Assembly: GCA_036939755.1 (NCBI GenBank)
Contig: JALLAZ010000170.1
Location: forward strand, 1-20,460
DNA from: Stephanodiscus triporus
Taxonomy: Eukaryota; Bacillariophyta; Thalassiosirophyceae; Thalassiosirales; Thalassiosiraceae
Length of the DNA: 20,460 nt
Direction of reading: 5' to 3'
Part shown: positions 7,682-18,606 of the stretch, piece after piece
How positions within the stretch are numbered: the stretch's first letter is position 1
Layout: each line of letters begins with the position of its first letter
The notes under the pieces: model-generated
What the model was told of the DNA's origin: nothing
The model's database searches: none
Seen by the model: the letters and a program-made list of their open reading frames with translations, nothing else
Translations under genes and position numbers: made by a program

Positions 7682-8494
7682 GGTTGTGATGGATGTGATG
7701 TTTATGATTCTCGGATGGATGTATTATGAAGTTATGTGCTCGGAGCGGTAGTTTTTGTTTGATGTCGTTGCAGGTTCAGAAAAGTCGCGGCCCCGGAGTA
7801 TTTTTTCAGGATTTTCATGTATCGCGAGCTGTGGCCGTCCCGGCTCAACGAACATGACGCAAGACCGAGACACAAGTTATGCAACCGGCCACCAGCACGT
7901 CGGTCCCGAATAATGTGCTTGTGTTGTTGTCTCGGTGTCACAAAAAATCGTGGAGCCGAATCAAACTTTTTTAGCCTCTTCCACGGAGGCTTCCCGGGAT
8001 CGTGTGAATGCGACGAACCACACGTCAGATCTTAACACGAGCTGCGCATTCTGACAGGCCACCGGTCATGGGCCTCAGTGTGGTCTTCTGGCGGGGTTGC
8101 GTTCCATCACAATCGCTTCTGTCTCGCTCGCCCAGGTCTGGATGCGGTGCAACACTAGTCACGCAGACTCGCGCAGCTCGGGGTATTTCGAAAGTAAATT
8201 GCGGTAGAGCTGAAGCACTCCTGACCCTGACCACGCTCATAGATAGGAAGAGGCGCTGGACGGAGCTCTCCTCTCGGTGTGTTTCCATCGGCGGGCGGTC
8301 CTGAAGGGGAAAGCGCTCCTTATCCATGAGCTCCTCGACCCCGACAGTCCCAGCGGCAAACTCTCTTTACTGAAAGTTGCTTAGCTCCGTCGCAGGGGGT
8401 TGCCGCCATTACTGACTAGTGGTTCCCACACAGACAGGTGGCCACGCCACCTCGCCTCCGGACCATCGTACGATACTACAGAACAGTACAAACA
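7682..8494. promoter_or_regulatory. Divergent upstream region of the small anchor gene and the plastid gene
   Basis: These 813 bases lie between two outward-facing start codons. Several frames of 70-100 codons occur on both strands (for example 8025-8327 minus), but none has a recognisable domain, signal peptide or supporting splice pattern. I see no tRNA or repeat. It probably contains both promoters and the 5' UTRs. Confidence 0.45.
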
Positions 8495-9187
8495 ATGAAG
8501 GCCGCCACCACCCTCCTCCTCTCTGCTGCCCTCGGCACCACCATGGGGTTCGCACCCGCGACCCAAACTTCTCCGCCAACGCTCAACACGCCTGCATCAT
8601 CATCAACGTCATTGGCATTCTTCGGTACCGCCGGCAAAAAGTCGCCGGTCAAGAAATCCTCTCCGCTCGTCGACGAGGCGGTCGAGATCTACACTTCGAA
8701 ATTCAACGGCAGCGCCGGGCGAGGGAAATTCTTCTGGGAATCGTGGGGCATGCCGAGCTCGTATCAGGCGCCGGAGGACTCGTCGAAGCTGATCTTCGCA
8801 AGGAAGGAGGCCGATTTGGTGTCCACATTCAACGTCATCGCATCGTTATACGGAGAAGATGCGGCCCTGATGATGGTCAAGATCCAGCCGGGAGTGCTCG
8901 CATTCAACAAGGATAACTTCCGCCCCTCCCTTGAGGCTTTTTCGACGAAGTTCGGGGCCGAAGAGGCGAGGGAAATGGTCATTCGAAACCCGGGGCTGCT
9001 GAGCGTCAAGCCTGCGAATGCCGAGGCCGCGGACGACCTCACTATGCAGCTTTCGTACGTCGTAAAAGTCACGCGGCCCATTGGTGCTCTCGGTCCGTTC
9101 GTGATTTTGGGCCTTTTGTCGGTGCCTGCAATTGAGAGTGCGACGGGCCTTAGTCGTGGGGATTTATTCGCCTCCGTGCTTCATTGA
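8495..9187 (+). CDS. Plastid-targeted membrane protein with two mTERF-like helical repeats
   Basis: The start is the ATG at 8495 in the context ACAAACAATGAAG; the frame runs further upstream only to non-ATG codons. The 230 residues begin with a signal peptide (MKAATTLLLSAALGTTMG) and continue G|FAPATQTS with a Ser/Thr/Pro/Ala-rich transit segment to about 45. This is the bipartite presequence for complex plastids, with Phe at +1. The mature part has two related helical units, YGEDAALMMVKIQPGVLAF and FGAEEAREMVIRNPGLLSV, each with a P-G-(V/L)-L turn as in mTERF-type repeats. A membrane helix follows at about 196-214 (IGALGPFVILGLLSVPA), then a short C-terminal tail. Most likely it sits in a thylakoid or envelope membrane. 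Two repeats are far fewer than a true mTERF protein has, so a nucleic-acid role is not implied. AATAAA is at 9368-9373. Confidence 0.8.
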   Translation: MKAATTLLLSAALGTTMGFAPATQTSPPTLNTPASSSTSLAFFGTAGKKSPVKKSSPLVDEAVEIYTSKFNGSAGRGKFFWESWGMPSSYQAPEDSSKLIFARKEADLVSTFNVIASLYGEDAALMMVKIQPGVLAFNKDNFRPSLEAFSTKFGAEEAREMVIRNPGLLSVKPANAEAADDLTMQLSYVVKVTRPIGALGPFVILGLLSVPAIESATGLSRGDLFASVLH

Positions 9188-9454
9188 TGTCATCTGGTGT
9201 GGCGTCTGTGCTAATGGACATGGTGGCTTGAAGTTGCCGAATGGCTGTAACAAACCATATCTACGGATAAGATTTTCTCGGCGCAAGAAATATGGAGCTG
9301 TGTAGAGAAGCATTTTACGACTTCTTATTAGCTAAAATCTTAATTGATCGTCAAATGTAGCATATGAAATAAACACATCCGTGTTCTTTGGTCGCTTGTA
9401 ATTATTTTTGATTCACTTGCTCTGATAAGTAACAAAGAATATGAGTTGATCATC
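9188..9454. terminator. Convergent 3' region of the plastid gene and the SET-cyclin gene
   Basis: A 267-bp A/T-rich spacer between two stops facing each other. AATAAA at 9368-9373 serves the plus-strand gene. I found no clear AATAAA for the minus-strand gene within it. Confidence 0.45.
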
Positions 9455-12400
9455 TCACAATTCAGAATTCTTTCGTTTCTTTGAAGAAGAAGATGAATAA
9501 AGACTGAAGTCGTACAAGTCATCTCCGTCCTCGACGCCCGAAGACGCATTAATTAAAAAAGTTCTTCGCCTCATCTCATTTTCTGCGGCGGATCTACCGT
9601 TAGCAGTTGAAGGATCGATCCTTTTCGTATCAAGAATGCTTGACTTGGACTTCTTCGCCAAAACATTCTCTTTCAAATCTCGCCAATCCTCGACATAGTT
9701 CTGGCAGAATTCTTGGCGTTCGACATGAGCAGAATGGTTCACCATGTACTGATGTCTTAGCGCTTCGTCGGCTGTCATGCGCTTCTTGGGGTCTAGATGA
9801 AGCAGGGCGTCAATTAGATTTATCAAACTTGCAAATTCGGTTTCGGCGCTTTCACCATCTGCCCTCAGTAAAGCCCGAAGGGCCTTTACAACTCCTCTGT
9901 TATACTTCTTCTTCTTCCCCTCATCTCCGATTACAAACATGTTGTTGGAATAGAAGGGAAACTCCTTCGCTTGTTCGAAGTTGTCTTTATCAGGAACCCC
10001 GACAATTTTAAAGACTTGAGTCATTTTACCAACCCGATCTTTTCCTGGAAAGAGCTGCTTGCCAAGGAGGAGGTTTGCTAAAAGTGCCCCAAATGCCCAC
10101 ATGTCAGTCTCCTTAGTGTATCTGGTCCCACCCAAGAGAATCTCTGGTGCGGCATACGGCTCGACATCCTCGGTATTGTGCTCTTTTCTCTTCTTCGTAC
10201 GGACATACTTGAGAGGGTCATACTCTTTCGTGCGATCTTTGCCGTGTAAAATCATGACTTTGGAGAGGCCACTCAGCTTGGCAGTGCCAGTGTGGTCGAG
10301 ATGTATCTGATCAGGTAAAAGGCTGCGTAAAACAATGTGGTTGGAGTGACAAAAAGAAATTGCAGACAATATGTCATGACACCAGCTTGCCAACACTGTT
10401 GGCGGGATGATGGCCCCTCCACTATATTTTCGCTGGTAACTGTTCATGACCTTTTGAAGATTTAGGGGAGTCGGCTCGAGAACCAAGTAAGAACCCGACG
10501 CCAGCTGCTTGTTCCCAGCAGCTCTTTGGTTCCTTTCAATCATTGCCAAAATGTCATTAGCAGCTGTATTCGATGTGATACTCGATGATTCAGGCGCTGA
10601 TTCTTCGTTGGTACCAGAATCCAATGCGATCGCCAGTGGCAGTATGAAATTGGGATGACCTTGGGGTGATGGAATAAGGAAGTGGAGTTCATGCAAAAGC
10701 TGCATCTCTTGCAATGCTGCCACCGAGTAACCCATTTGCATATTCCGCTCTGAAGTGATTTTTTCTTTCATTTCAATCTTTTCGAGTGGCCAGCGCTGGA
10801 GAGAAATTGGCACGGAGCAGTCGTTTTCCTGCGCTTCTTCACCTTCGGGACCTGTCAAAAAAGATGCAAGAGCAGGATACTCGGCCTGCATTCTTGAATA
10901 TCCCCCAGAAAAAGATTGTGCAAACAATGCCAGGGCTCGCATGTCGACAGAATCATGATTGATCAGTTTCGGAGACGAAAAGATTTCGCACAACGATCCA
11001 CTGAGACTAGGACCATACTGATGGGGGACCCACCATCGCAGTCCAGCCGAATCTATGTGTCCTAGGGGTGCATTGGCCGCTACACATGTCTTCCACCCAG
11101 CATCGTACATCTCCTCCATCTCAAATGTGCCATGCCATCCATGTTTGCCGTCTATTCTTTTAATATCAAGCAATCCAGGTTTATCCTTGACTTGCTTGAT
11201 CACATTGTCATCACTTGGAGGCCGGCGGTCAAGGTTGACATTCGCACCAGCCGCAAATTGAGTATATGGTATAGAGGGGGACAATAATGCGACCTTACAA
11301 AGCTGCTGCTCTGCGATGGACAATGCCTTCCAATTACCTTCTAAGACGATATCATTTGTCCCCTCCAATACGCCAGGTGAAAATCGAATGGTACACTTGC
11401 TTTCAACGGAAATTTTACTCAGGACAGGCAAAACCATCTCTTGAATGCGATCATCATTGACCCCGCGAAAGACCCTACGTAGTTTGGCACGTTCCGAAAT
11501 TTCCTTGTACGCCGGCGAAGACACAAACTTGGAGTCGTCGATTGCTTCAGAACCATGGTGTTTGCTCATGTACGTCGCACAATCCTTTTGAACCCTTTGA
11601 ATGTTGATACCCATTAGAGATACTTTGCTTTCACTGAACAGTTCATGCTTTGCCTTCAATGCGATGCTTTTCTTCACTCGCGACAAAGCCTGGCACGAAA
11701 TGTAGATGAGTTCGGCTGTGTGAGAGACCTTCAGCGGCTGCAAAGATAGGGCGGGGAAAAGTGGCTCGATATCTAGGGAGAGGAAGCCTGCAACGGCCGC
11801 AAATGCATATTTTGGACCATACTTGAGCCAGAGGACAGGGCCTGCCGCTAAAACATGTCCCGAGAGTGCCAAAGCCATGGCATTCTCGGCAAGTGGCTCG
11901 GACATAGCCTTAGTTCCCACCACCGCATTAATTACCCAATCAACCCCCGGCCAGAAGACGTCGTAATTCAACGATGACAACACAGTATTCTCAGCCTTGA
12001 TGACACGCCGCTCCCAATTCTTCGCCTCCTCGCTCTGAGGATTGAAGTAAGACCCCGGATAAAACACGCGGAATGCATGCTCGAGTACTCCCTCCAATCG
12101 AATCCACTTGACAACCTTTTGGGACTTGTTGGCGATGAAGAGAGATGCCAATTGAACATCACGTAGCTTGATGTCAATATTATGGGAATGATTGAGATTG
12201 ATGTAGCGGTAGAAAACGATGCAGGCGTGTGCAGCGACCTTGTCAGACAGACCTGCACCAGTGACAATTTCGGAGATTTCGAGGCATGCGGTTCCAATGG
12301 CGCGTGGGTCGGAGAGGCGTAGCGAGTCCGCAGTGCTGCTCAGCTTTGCTACAGCTTGTGTCGACGCAACCACATCTTGCGCCATCGCCAAAGAAGTCGC

Positions 12401-15400
12401 ATCGCAATCCGCAGTACTAAACATATTCTTATTGACATGATTCGATTCCAACAACAGCGCCCAATCCCGGCCAAATCCCCAACGCTGCTTCCGAATATAA
12501 TGATCTCGAAGCAGCTCAATCTGAAGATGGATTAATTCCTCAGCAATATCAATCTTCTCATTTACCTGAGCATTATCAATGTCGCCACCCACAGAGATGT
12601 CTCCGCCATCAAGACGGAGGTGAGAACTGCCCGTGATGGAATCGACACTGACTGATGCACCACTAATTTTTTGAACAAAGTCAAAGAAATAATTCCATTC
12701 TCCACCCCCATGTCCATTCTTCTTGATTGGTTCCAACAACGCACGCTGGTAAATCTTGTTGGGCCCTAAATGTAAGAATCGCACCCCCCTTGTCAAATCG
12801 ACGATGCGCGTTCTCAAATACCCCCATAGCGTCTTTACTCGCGAAGGAGCCACGCCAAGATAAATTTTACGAAGCTTGTAGGGATGAGCCTCGTTTATCA
12901 CGCGATTGTTCAAGACCCTTCCCATATCCTCTTCAGCCTGTACCCATATCATGCAACGATTAGATTCCATAAATGACATGGCGAACGTGGACCTGCGTAA
13001 ATCTTCACACGCGTCATTCGTCGCCTGTGCCCTCTTCAAGTCGGCGAACAGCATGCGAAAATCGCTGTTGGACAATTCCCCACCCAAAAATCCCAAATCC
13101 TTGTATATGCCAATAGATGTTAGCGGTGCACTGTTTTGTTGACACATTTGCGTGAACTCCTTATATAAATATTCCATAGCGCGGTCCAAGTCGGTAATCG
13201 AATCGGAAGATAGCGCCATTTTTGCGAATTGTTTCGATTTTGAATCGGAATGAGTGAATGTTACATCAACATTGTAACAATATCCCTTTAGCGAGAAGAA
13301 TTTTTTCTTGACCTCATCAACAATTATTCGGGGTAAAATTACCTCGCTAACATGGGGTTTGATTGCCTCAGTTACCCCAGTTAGGCTGGTAAAATTGCCA
13401 ATTGATGCCCGTGTTGGAAATGCAGCGGAGGGCGCGTTTTCAATCCCATTTAACTCGTTGGATATCTGTGTGGCAGCCGTCTCGAGATATTCCACGGCCT
13501 TCTGTACTTCAAGACCGGTAACGACCAACTTCCACACTAAACCATCCACAGATTCATCATAGGCCTTACTCGGGAGGGCATTATCGCCTCCCCACTCGCC
13601 ATTGCTATCTTCACCTCGATCGCGAGGGACTGTAATCTTGACGGTATCGATATGCACTCTCCACATCTGCGCACACTTGAACAATGAGTGCCTTGCACCC
13701 ATGACGTCCTTGACGGGAGTTTGAATAAATAAATAATTCTGCCCTCCATTTCCTTTCGATAATTTGGGAGACGATGATCGTGAAAGGCTGTCGGTTGGGG
13801 GGGACAGTCCCGATGCGCCAGCGTCACCGTCAGTAGATAAAGGAGGGACATTGATGAGCAGTGAGATTTCCTTATTGCCATCCTCGAATGCCGAACTCTT
13901 TCGTGCAATGGCATAGGATCTCTTTCGGCCTCCTTCCCGCATCCCCTTCCCGCTATCGTCTTCGTCGGAGTCGTCATCAGAACTATTATTGAGATGCTGT
14001 AATTGCGGCTCCTCCAGCAACATCCATCTCTTGTCGCACAAGTCGACCCAATGTTCCTGGCCGGTATTATCGCCGCGGCACATAAGCAGGTGTTTTCCTA
14101 ACATGCCATCGTATTGGGAAACGTCAGCGCTGAAATACTCATCGCTATCGGAATTATACACCTTGACAACGCGATTCATGATCTCCTTCCCCACCCGCAC
14201 ACTCTTCACTCCACTGCCGTCGACGTCGCCGCTCACCCGCGGCTGTTCCAACCAAACGCCATCACGATCTTCCCTGATTTCCCTCTCGATTTCTGCGGCA
14301 TCCTTGGGAACCTCTATGGTGCCACGACACTTCGCCGAGCCACAGTAACACTTCGTCAGCGCCCGTCCGCGCTTCCTGTCCCACTGGTAATCGAAGCTGA
14401 GCTCCTCCCCCTCCTCGATATCCCTTATAGCGAAGACGCACGCTCGGAGCACGCCACGGACCTTCCACCGGTCGACCTTGCAGTTCGGCTCGCACGAGTG
14501 GTTTATGTACCGAGCGATGCCACCGCGATGACGGGCGTCGATGTACACGCCGCTATCAAGGGCCATGATGTACAGCATACGCTCGCTCTTGTACTCCGCG
14601 AAGAGTCGGTCAAGATACTCCTTTCGCACGGCCACGCCGACGTACTCAATGATGAATTGGCCTGGAGAGCAGCGCTCCCCCGCGATCAGCCCCCGTCCCT
14701 TCAACCCGGCGTCGAACACGGCCAGCCTCAACCACTGCTTGCGCTGTATCCGATTGTTCTTGCATAATGGTCCGGCGGGGCAGCTCCTGTCGCATTCCTC
14801 CTGGATCGCAAAGTTGGCGCAGTTGGTGCTGACGCAGCAGGGGGCCTCGCTGACAAGGTCCGGCTCGCAGAAGCACGGCTCGGGACGATTGGGCTTCGGT
14901 TTGGGCGCCTTGGCGCTGTTGGGTATCGACACGCGATTTTGGACGCCGCCGTTGTCTGTCCCCGTCGGCGTCAACGTCGACACGTGCGTCGCCGCCGGGC
15001 CCTCGTCCGCCCATTCCACCTCAGTGATGTGCTCAACGTCGTCGGGGAGAGAGATGGCACGTTTCTCGACTGTGCGCGAGGCGGGATTATTCCAATGGAG
15101 GGATACGGTGTAAGTGTCATCACCGGTTATTGGCTTTTTGTCCCGATTTTCTCCCTCCAGTTTAATCTGCGGCTGTGATTGTGACGATGATGGAGAAATA
15201 GTAGGAGTTGCGGCAGTATGATCTTCTTGTTTGGCGAGGTGTGTGTTATCGTTCGTCCCAGGCTGTTGTTGCGAGTATATCACCAATGATGTCGCAGGCG
15301 AGAGCGGTGCAGCGCTGGAGGATGACGAGATGACGTCCGCTGTCTCATGACAAGAGATGTCTCGTGCCGGTGGTGTGGTAGGGAACATCATCGACGAAGA

Positions 15401-15627
15401 AGGCGGCCCTGGTCGCATTGTCACGGCCGATGACGGTGACGACGAAGACTGTGACGACGACGACGACTTCGCTTCGACGGGCTGCCCCCCACCGCCCTTG
15501 CTCAATGGAACGACATATTCAAAAAGGCTGATGGCGTTACTGCCATTATCACTGCTGCCACTACCACTGCTGTTGCCGAAATTACCATTGCCAGTGCCAC
15601 CGCCGTTGCTATTGCCAAAATGATGGC

Positions 15628-15664
<37 letters not shown>

Positions 15665-16339
15665 GCCAAGACGACCATCATCGTTGTTGTTGTTGTAATT
15701 GAAATTGTTCTTTTCTGAATTATCGTGAAAGTTGTAATTGGAATTCCGCTCGCGCTGATACTGTAGCTGCTGCGGCGGCGCCGGCTGCGGCTGGGGCTTG
15801 GGTTGTGGCTGCCGCTGATATTGCTGCTGAGGCGGGGGCAGATGATGATGATGATACGCCGACGACAACGACGACGACGGCGGGGGGGGGCGCTGGAAAC
15901 GCTGGCGCGAATCCTGCAGCAGGGGCGATGGCGACGACGAAACGTCATGGCGCTGCTGCCGTCGCATGGCGGGACCGTTGGCCGCGATCGCGACCGGCAC
16001 CCCCCCGAAGCCGGGCGGCGGCGGCGGCGGCGGCAGCTGGAATCGATGGCGAAACCTCGGGTGGACACCCTGGTGATGTGGCGACGACGGTTGCGGATCT
16101 CCGACGCCACAGAGTCCCCCGCGCAATTCTCCCTCTTCGGCATCGCCTTCCCTCCCTCCTCTGGATTCATGAATGGCAAGATGATTATCGCCCCATCGCT
16201 TGCGTGGATCCATCGCGCGCTGTTGTTGTTGAGGAAATTGAGGATGTTGCTGCCACTGCTGCTGCTGTTGCTGATGTTGCTGCTGCTGATGCTGCTGCTG
16301 AGGATGGGGATTTTGGTGGTGGGGCATCGACGACGCCAT
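9455..16339 (-). CDS. SET (Set2-like) - KH-like - cyclin - CDK-like pseudokinase fusion protein
   Basis: A single 2294-codon reading frame, no intron. The order is: (a) 1-485, disordered, Gln/Pro/Asn/Ser-rich; (b) AWS Cys cluster about 487-535 (CFCEPD...CDRSCPAGPLCKNN), SET about 536-655 with NHSCEPNC near 611 and ELSFDYQW near 646, and post-SET CYCGSAKCRG near 661-672; AWS-SET-postSET is the Set2/SETD2/NSD/ASH1 layout for H3K36 methylation; (c) about 864-1290, repeated KH-like segments, the clearest after LHLGPNKIYQR at about 1190; (d) cyclin fold about 1325-1545 (VAAHACIVFYRYINL, LASLFIANK, WERRVIKAENTVLSSLNYD), nearest to transcriptional cyclins; (e) another KH-like segment about 1630-1690; (f) CDK-like kinase domain about 1850-2205. 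In (f) alpha-C (VAALQEMQLLHEL), APE (YAAPEILLGG near 2060) and DMWAFGALLANLL are kept, but HRDLKPQN is LRSLLPDQ (about 2003-2010) and DFG is lost (KLSGLSK near 2020). So methyltransferase activity is expected, but kinase activity is not. No SRI domain is visible. The Set2-like class is firm; the biological role is inferred. Confidence 0.88.
15631..15665. repeat. (GTT)n run encoding poly-Asn in the SET-cyclin gene
   Basis: Thirty-five bases of GTT repeat are read on the minus strand as twelve consecutive Asn residues. Neighbouring CTG/TTG-rich sequence (16205-16310) encodes interrupted poly-Gln near the N-terminus. All are in frame. Confidence 0.9.
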
Positions 16340-16830
16340 TTTGAACTACTAATTAATTGCCACTGCGTAATTCTTTTGGATCGGGGAGGGGGGACAAGGC
16401 GTCGATTCCCTTTATTCTCTCCTCCGACTAAATCTCTCTCTCTCTCTCTCTCTCTCTCCCCCTCTGCACGATATATTTGTTCGGCTATGCCACTAATAAA
16501 TTGCGGAGCAATGTTGGGGATAATGAACCTTCATCAATTGTGTGTTAGAATAGTTAGTTGTTTTGGGCGCGGGGCGGGTTGGGGAGCACGGTTGGGGAGA
16601 TAGAATGAAGAGCAAGCACAAAAAAAGGAAGAGCATTTTTCTCTCTTTTTTGTGGCTGGTGACCACTGTGACACAAGGCATCTGCCTTTATTAGGGAATT
16701 GGTATGAATCGTTTTCTTGGGAACTTGTTTTTCCCGGAATAATGTATGGTACGTATCTGAAAACAAAGGTGAACCAAGCTAACTACAAAGTACCGAAGCA
16801 TTGGAGCGGCTTTCTGCAATTGACAGAGAC
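16340..16830. promoter_or_regulatory. Shared divergent promoter of the SET-cyclin gene and the sirtuin gene
   Basis: These 491 bases lie between two outward-facing ATG codons. They include a (TC)13 tract at 16433-16458, which is GA-repeat on the strand of the SET gene and lies about 95-120 bases before its start. No separate gene is recognisable. The closeness suggests shared control of two chromatin enzymes. Confidence 0.5.
16433..16458. repeat. (TC)13 microsatellite
   Basis: Twenty-six bases of uninterrupted TC dinucleotide lie in the divergent promoter. GA/CT tracts in promoters can be GAGA-type or initiator elements; no role is proven here. Confidence 0.95.
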
Positions 16831-17041
16831 ATGGCAAATAAGGTGGCCCCTCCGCCGCAGTCGTCGGATTTCTGCGACGGTGGCAGCGCGAGAGTCGGCG
16901 GCAAAGACGCGACCGACGAGGGAACGCCATCATCGGGCGACGACAAGTCGAAACAGAAGGCGGCGCCTCCTCCCCAATCGACGAAGGCGACGACGACGAC
17001 ATCGCCGCCGCACGACGAATCGCCGACGGATCGACGCGGTG

Positions 17042-17072
<31 letters not shown>

Positions 17073-18452
17073 TATCATCGCATCGCTCGCCGAAGGTTTG
17101 GGTGGCGTGTCCATCTCGTACCAGGAGAAGGTAGCGATCGACCCTCTCCTCGCGTTGACGACGACCATTTCGACGGCGCCGGAAGCGATCAAGAACATCG
17201 CGGCATTGCTGTCGTCCAATAAGTATACCAACATCCTAATACTCACCGGTGAGTAGACTTGAGATGCGATGAGTAGTCCCAGTCGGACGATCGTGTGACG
17301 GCACGTCCTTGATGTGTCGAAAATACATGCGTTCTGATTTTCTAACTCGGTATCAAATATATTGAATCACTCGCCCCAGGAGCCGGCGTTAGCTGTAACG
17401 CGGGAATACCGGACTTCCGTAGCCCTGGCACCGGACTGTACGACAACCTCCAGAAGTACAACCTTCCATTCCCGGAGGCGGTTTTCGACCTGGAATTTTA
17501 CAGTCGCAATCCCGATCCGTTCGTGCACCTTGCGAGCGAGCTTTGGCCTGGACTTAGACACTCCCCCACCATCACGCATTCGTTCATCGCCCTACTGGAG
17601 AGGAAGGGTTTGCTCCTGAGGAATTACACACAGGTGCGTGGTCTATTTATTTATTTATTTTTGTCGGCCTTTCGTCAGTTTCCCCGATGATACCGTCGGA
17701 TTCGTAGATTGGCGTGCATCGGTGTGGCAAACGTGCCATTTTTGGAGGTACACTATTCGTATTCGTAGCGCCACACGACATTCATCGGATTTCGCACCAT
17801 CGCGCACCCAGAACATAGATATGCTCGACGTATTGGCGGGGGTGTCGGAGGACAAAATGATCGAGTGTCACGGACATTTCCGGACGGCGTCATGCACCGG
17901 ATGCTCCCTTCCATTCGACGGCGACGAATGCAAGCGCATCATCGTCGACGAAAAACGCGCACCGACCTGTCGGCATTGCGGGGGGTATGTGAAGCCGGAC
18001 ATCGTCTTCTTCGGGGAAAGTCTACCGCCGAAGTTTCATAGGATGGTGAAGCAGGATACTAAAAAGGCGGACCTTCTTTTAGTTATGGGGACATGTGAGT
18101 TTTGTTATCAGTAGAATTGTTGGGGGGGGGGGGGGGTTATCAGCCACTTGATCGATTAATCCTTTTTTTCTCATACCGGTTTTATGGCGAAGCCCTCATG
18201 GTCTCGCCGGTCAACATGATTCCCGACATGGTGACGAAAAGTTGTCGACGTGTGCTCCTCAATAGAGAGCTGGTAGGAACGTTCAAGAGGGTGAATGGTC
18301 TGAGGACGAGGAGTAAACAACACAACACTACTGCCCAACGAGACATCTTTCATGGAGGCGACTGTGATGAGAGCATAAGGATGCTTTGTTCAATACTTGG
18401 CTGGGAAAATGAGCTTGACATGCTGAATTCATCAACCCGATTAGGAGGGTGA
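16831..18452 (+). CDS. SIRT2/Hst2-like class I sirtuin, NAD-dependent protein deacylase, four exons
   Basis: Exons: 16831-17248, 17380-17633, 17812-18094, 18193-18452 (404 codons). Introns of 131, 178 and 98 bp run GTGAGT/CCCAG, GTGCGT/CCCAG and GTGAGT/GAAG, and all junctions keep the family motif across the splice (LTG|AGVS, NYTQ|NID, VMGT|SLMVSP). A TTG-initiated extension upstream of the ATG is ignored. Residues 1-100 are low-complexity (Pro, Ser, Thr, poly-Gly, poly-Asp). The catalytic core has [15 protein letters not shown] (140-154), [19 protein letters not shown] typical of the SIRT1/2/3 class, QNID (224-227), catalytic His244 (ECHGHF), zinc Cys 252, 255, 277 and 280, [15 protein letters not shown], and MGTSLMVSPV. 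Catalytic residues all look intact. Targets in this class are acetyl-lysines of histones and tubulin. No targeting peptide is evident, so nucleus or cytosol is likely. It is divergent from the SET-cyclin gene. Confidence 0.93.
18122..18136 (+). repeat. G15 homopolymer in sirtuin intron 3
   Basis: Fifteen consecutive G lie inside the 98-bp third intron. The length may be unreliable in sequencing, but it does not affect the coding frame. G runs in introns can act as splicing enhancers. Confidence 0.9.
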
Positions 18453-18606
18453 CCACTACTGGCGTTTATATATATCTTCTATGTTCGTAATGTTTCTCGG
18501 TGCAATGAACTGTTTGTTCAAGAAATTCAATGAACGATATTGTATTTATCTCTCTTTTTTAACATTAAGGTTGTGAATTTATAGAAAGAAAAGAACACAT
18601 AAATAA
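18453..18606. terminator. Convergent 3' region of the sirtuin and chromodomain genes
   Basis: A 154-bp A/T-rich gap between facing stops. A/T-rich stretches near 18590-18610 could serve either strand for 3' end formation; no canonical AATAAA is clear. Confidence 0.4.

Noticed and set aside
8025..8327. 100-codon minus-strand frame between the small anchor gene and the plastid gene
   Set aside because: No recognised domain, no splice support and ordinary composition; chance frames of this length are common in this base composition.
8438..8494. 19-codon extension of the plastid protein
   Set aside because: It begins at GTG and would bury the signal peptide; the ATG at 8495 gives a clean presequence.
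15502..16344. Long frames in other phases and on the plus strand over the Gln/Asn-rich region
   Set aside because: They come from CTG/GTT/GAC repeats read out of phase, giving poly-Leu, poly-Arg or poly-Ala without domains.
16801..16830. Ten-codon extension of the sirtuin
   Set aside because: It starts at TTG; the first ATG in frame is 16831.
17634..17811. Coding frame through the second sirtuin intron
   Set aside because: It interrupts the invariant NYTQ-NID motif; splicing GTGCGT to CCCAG restores it exactly.
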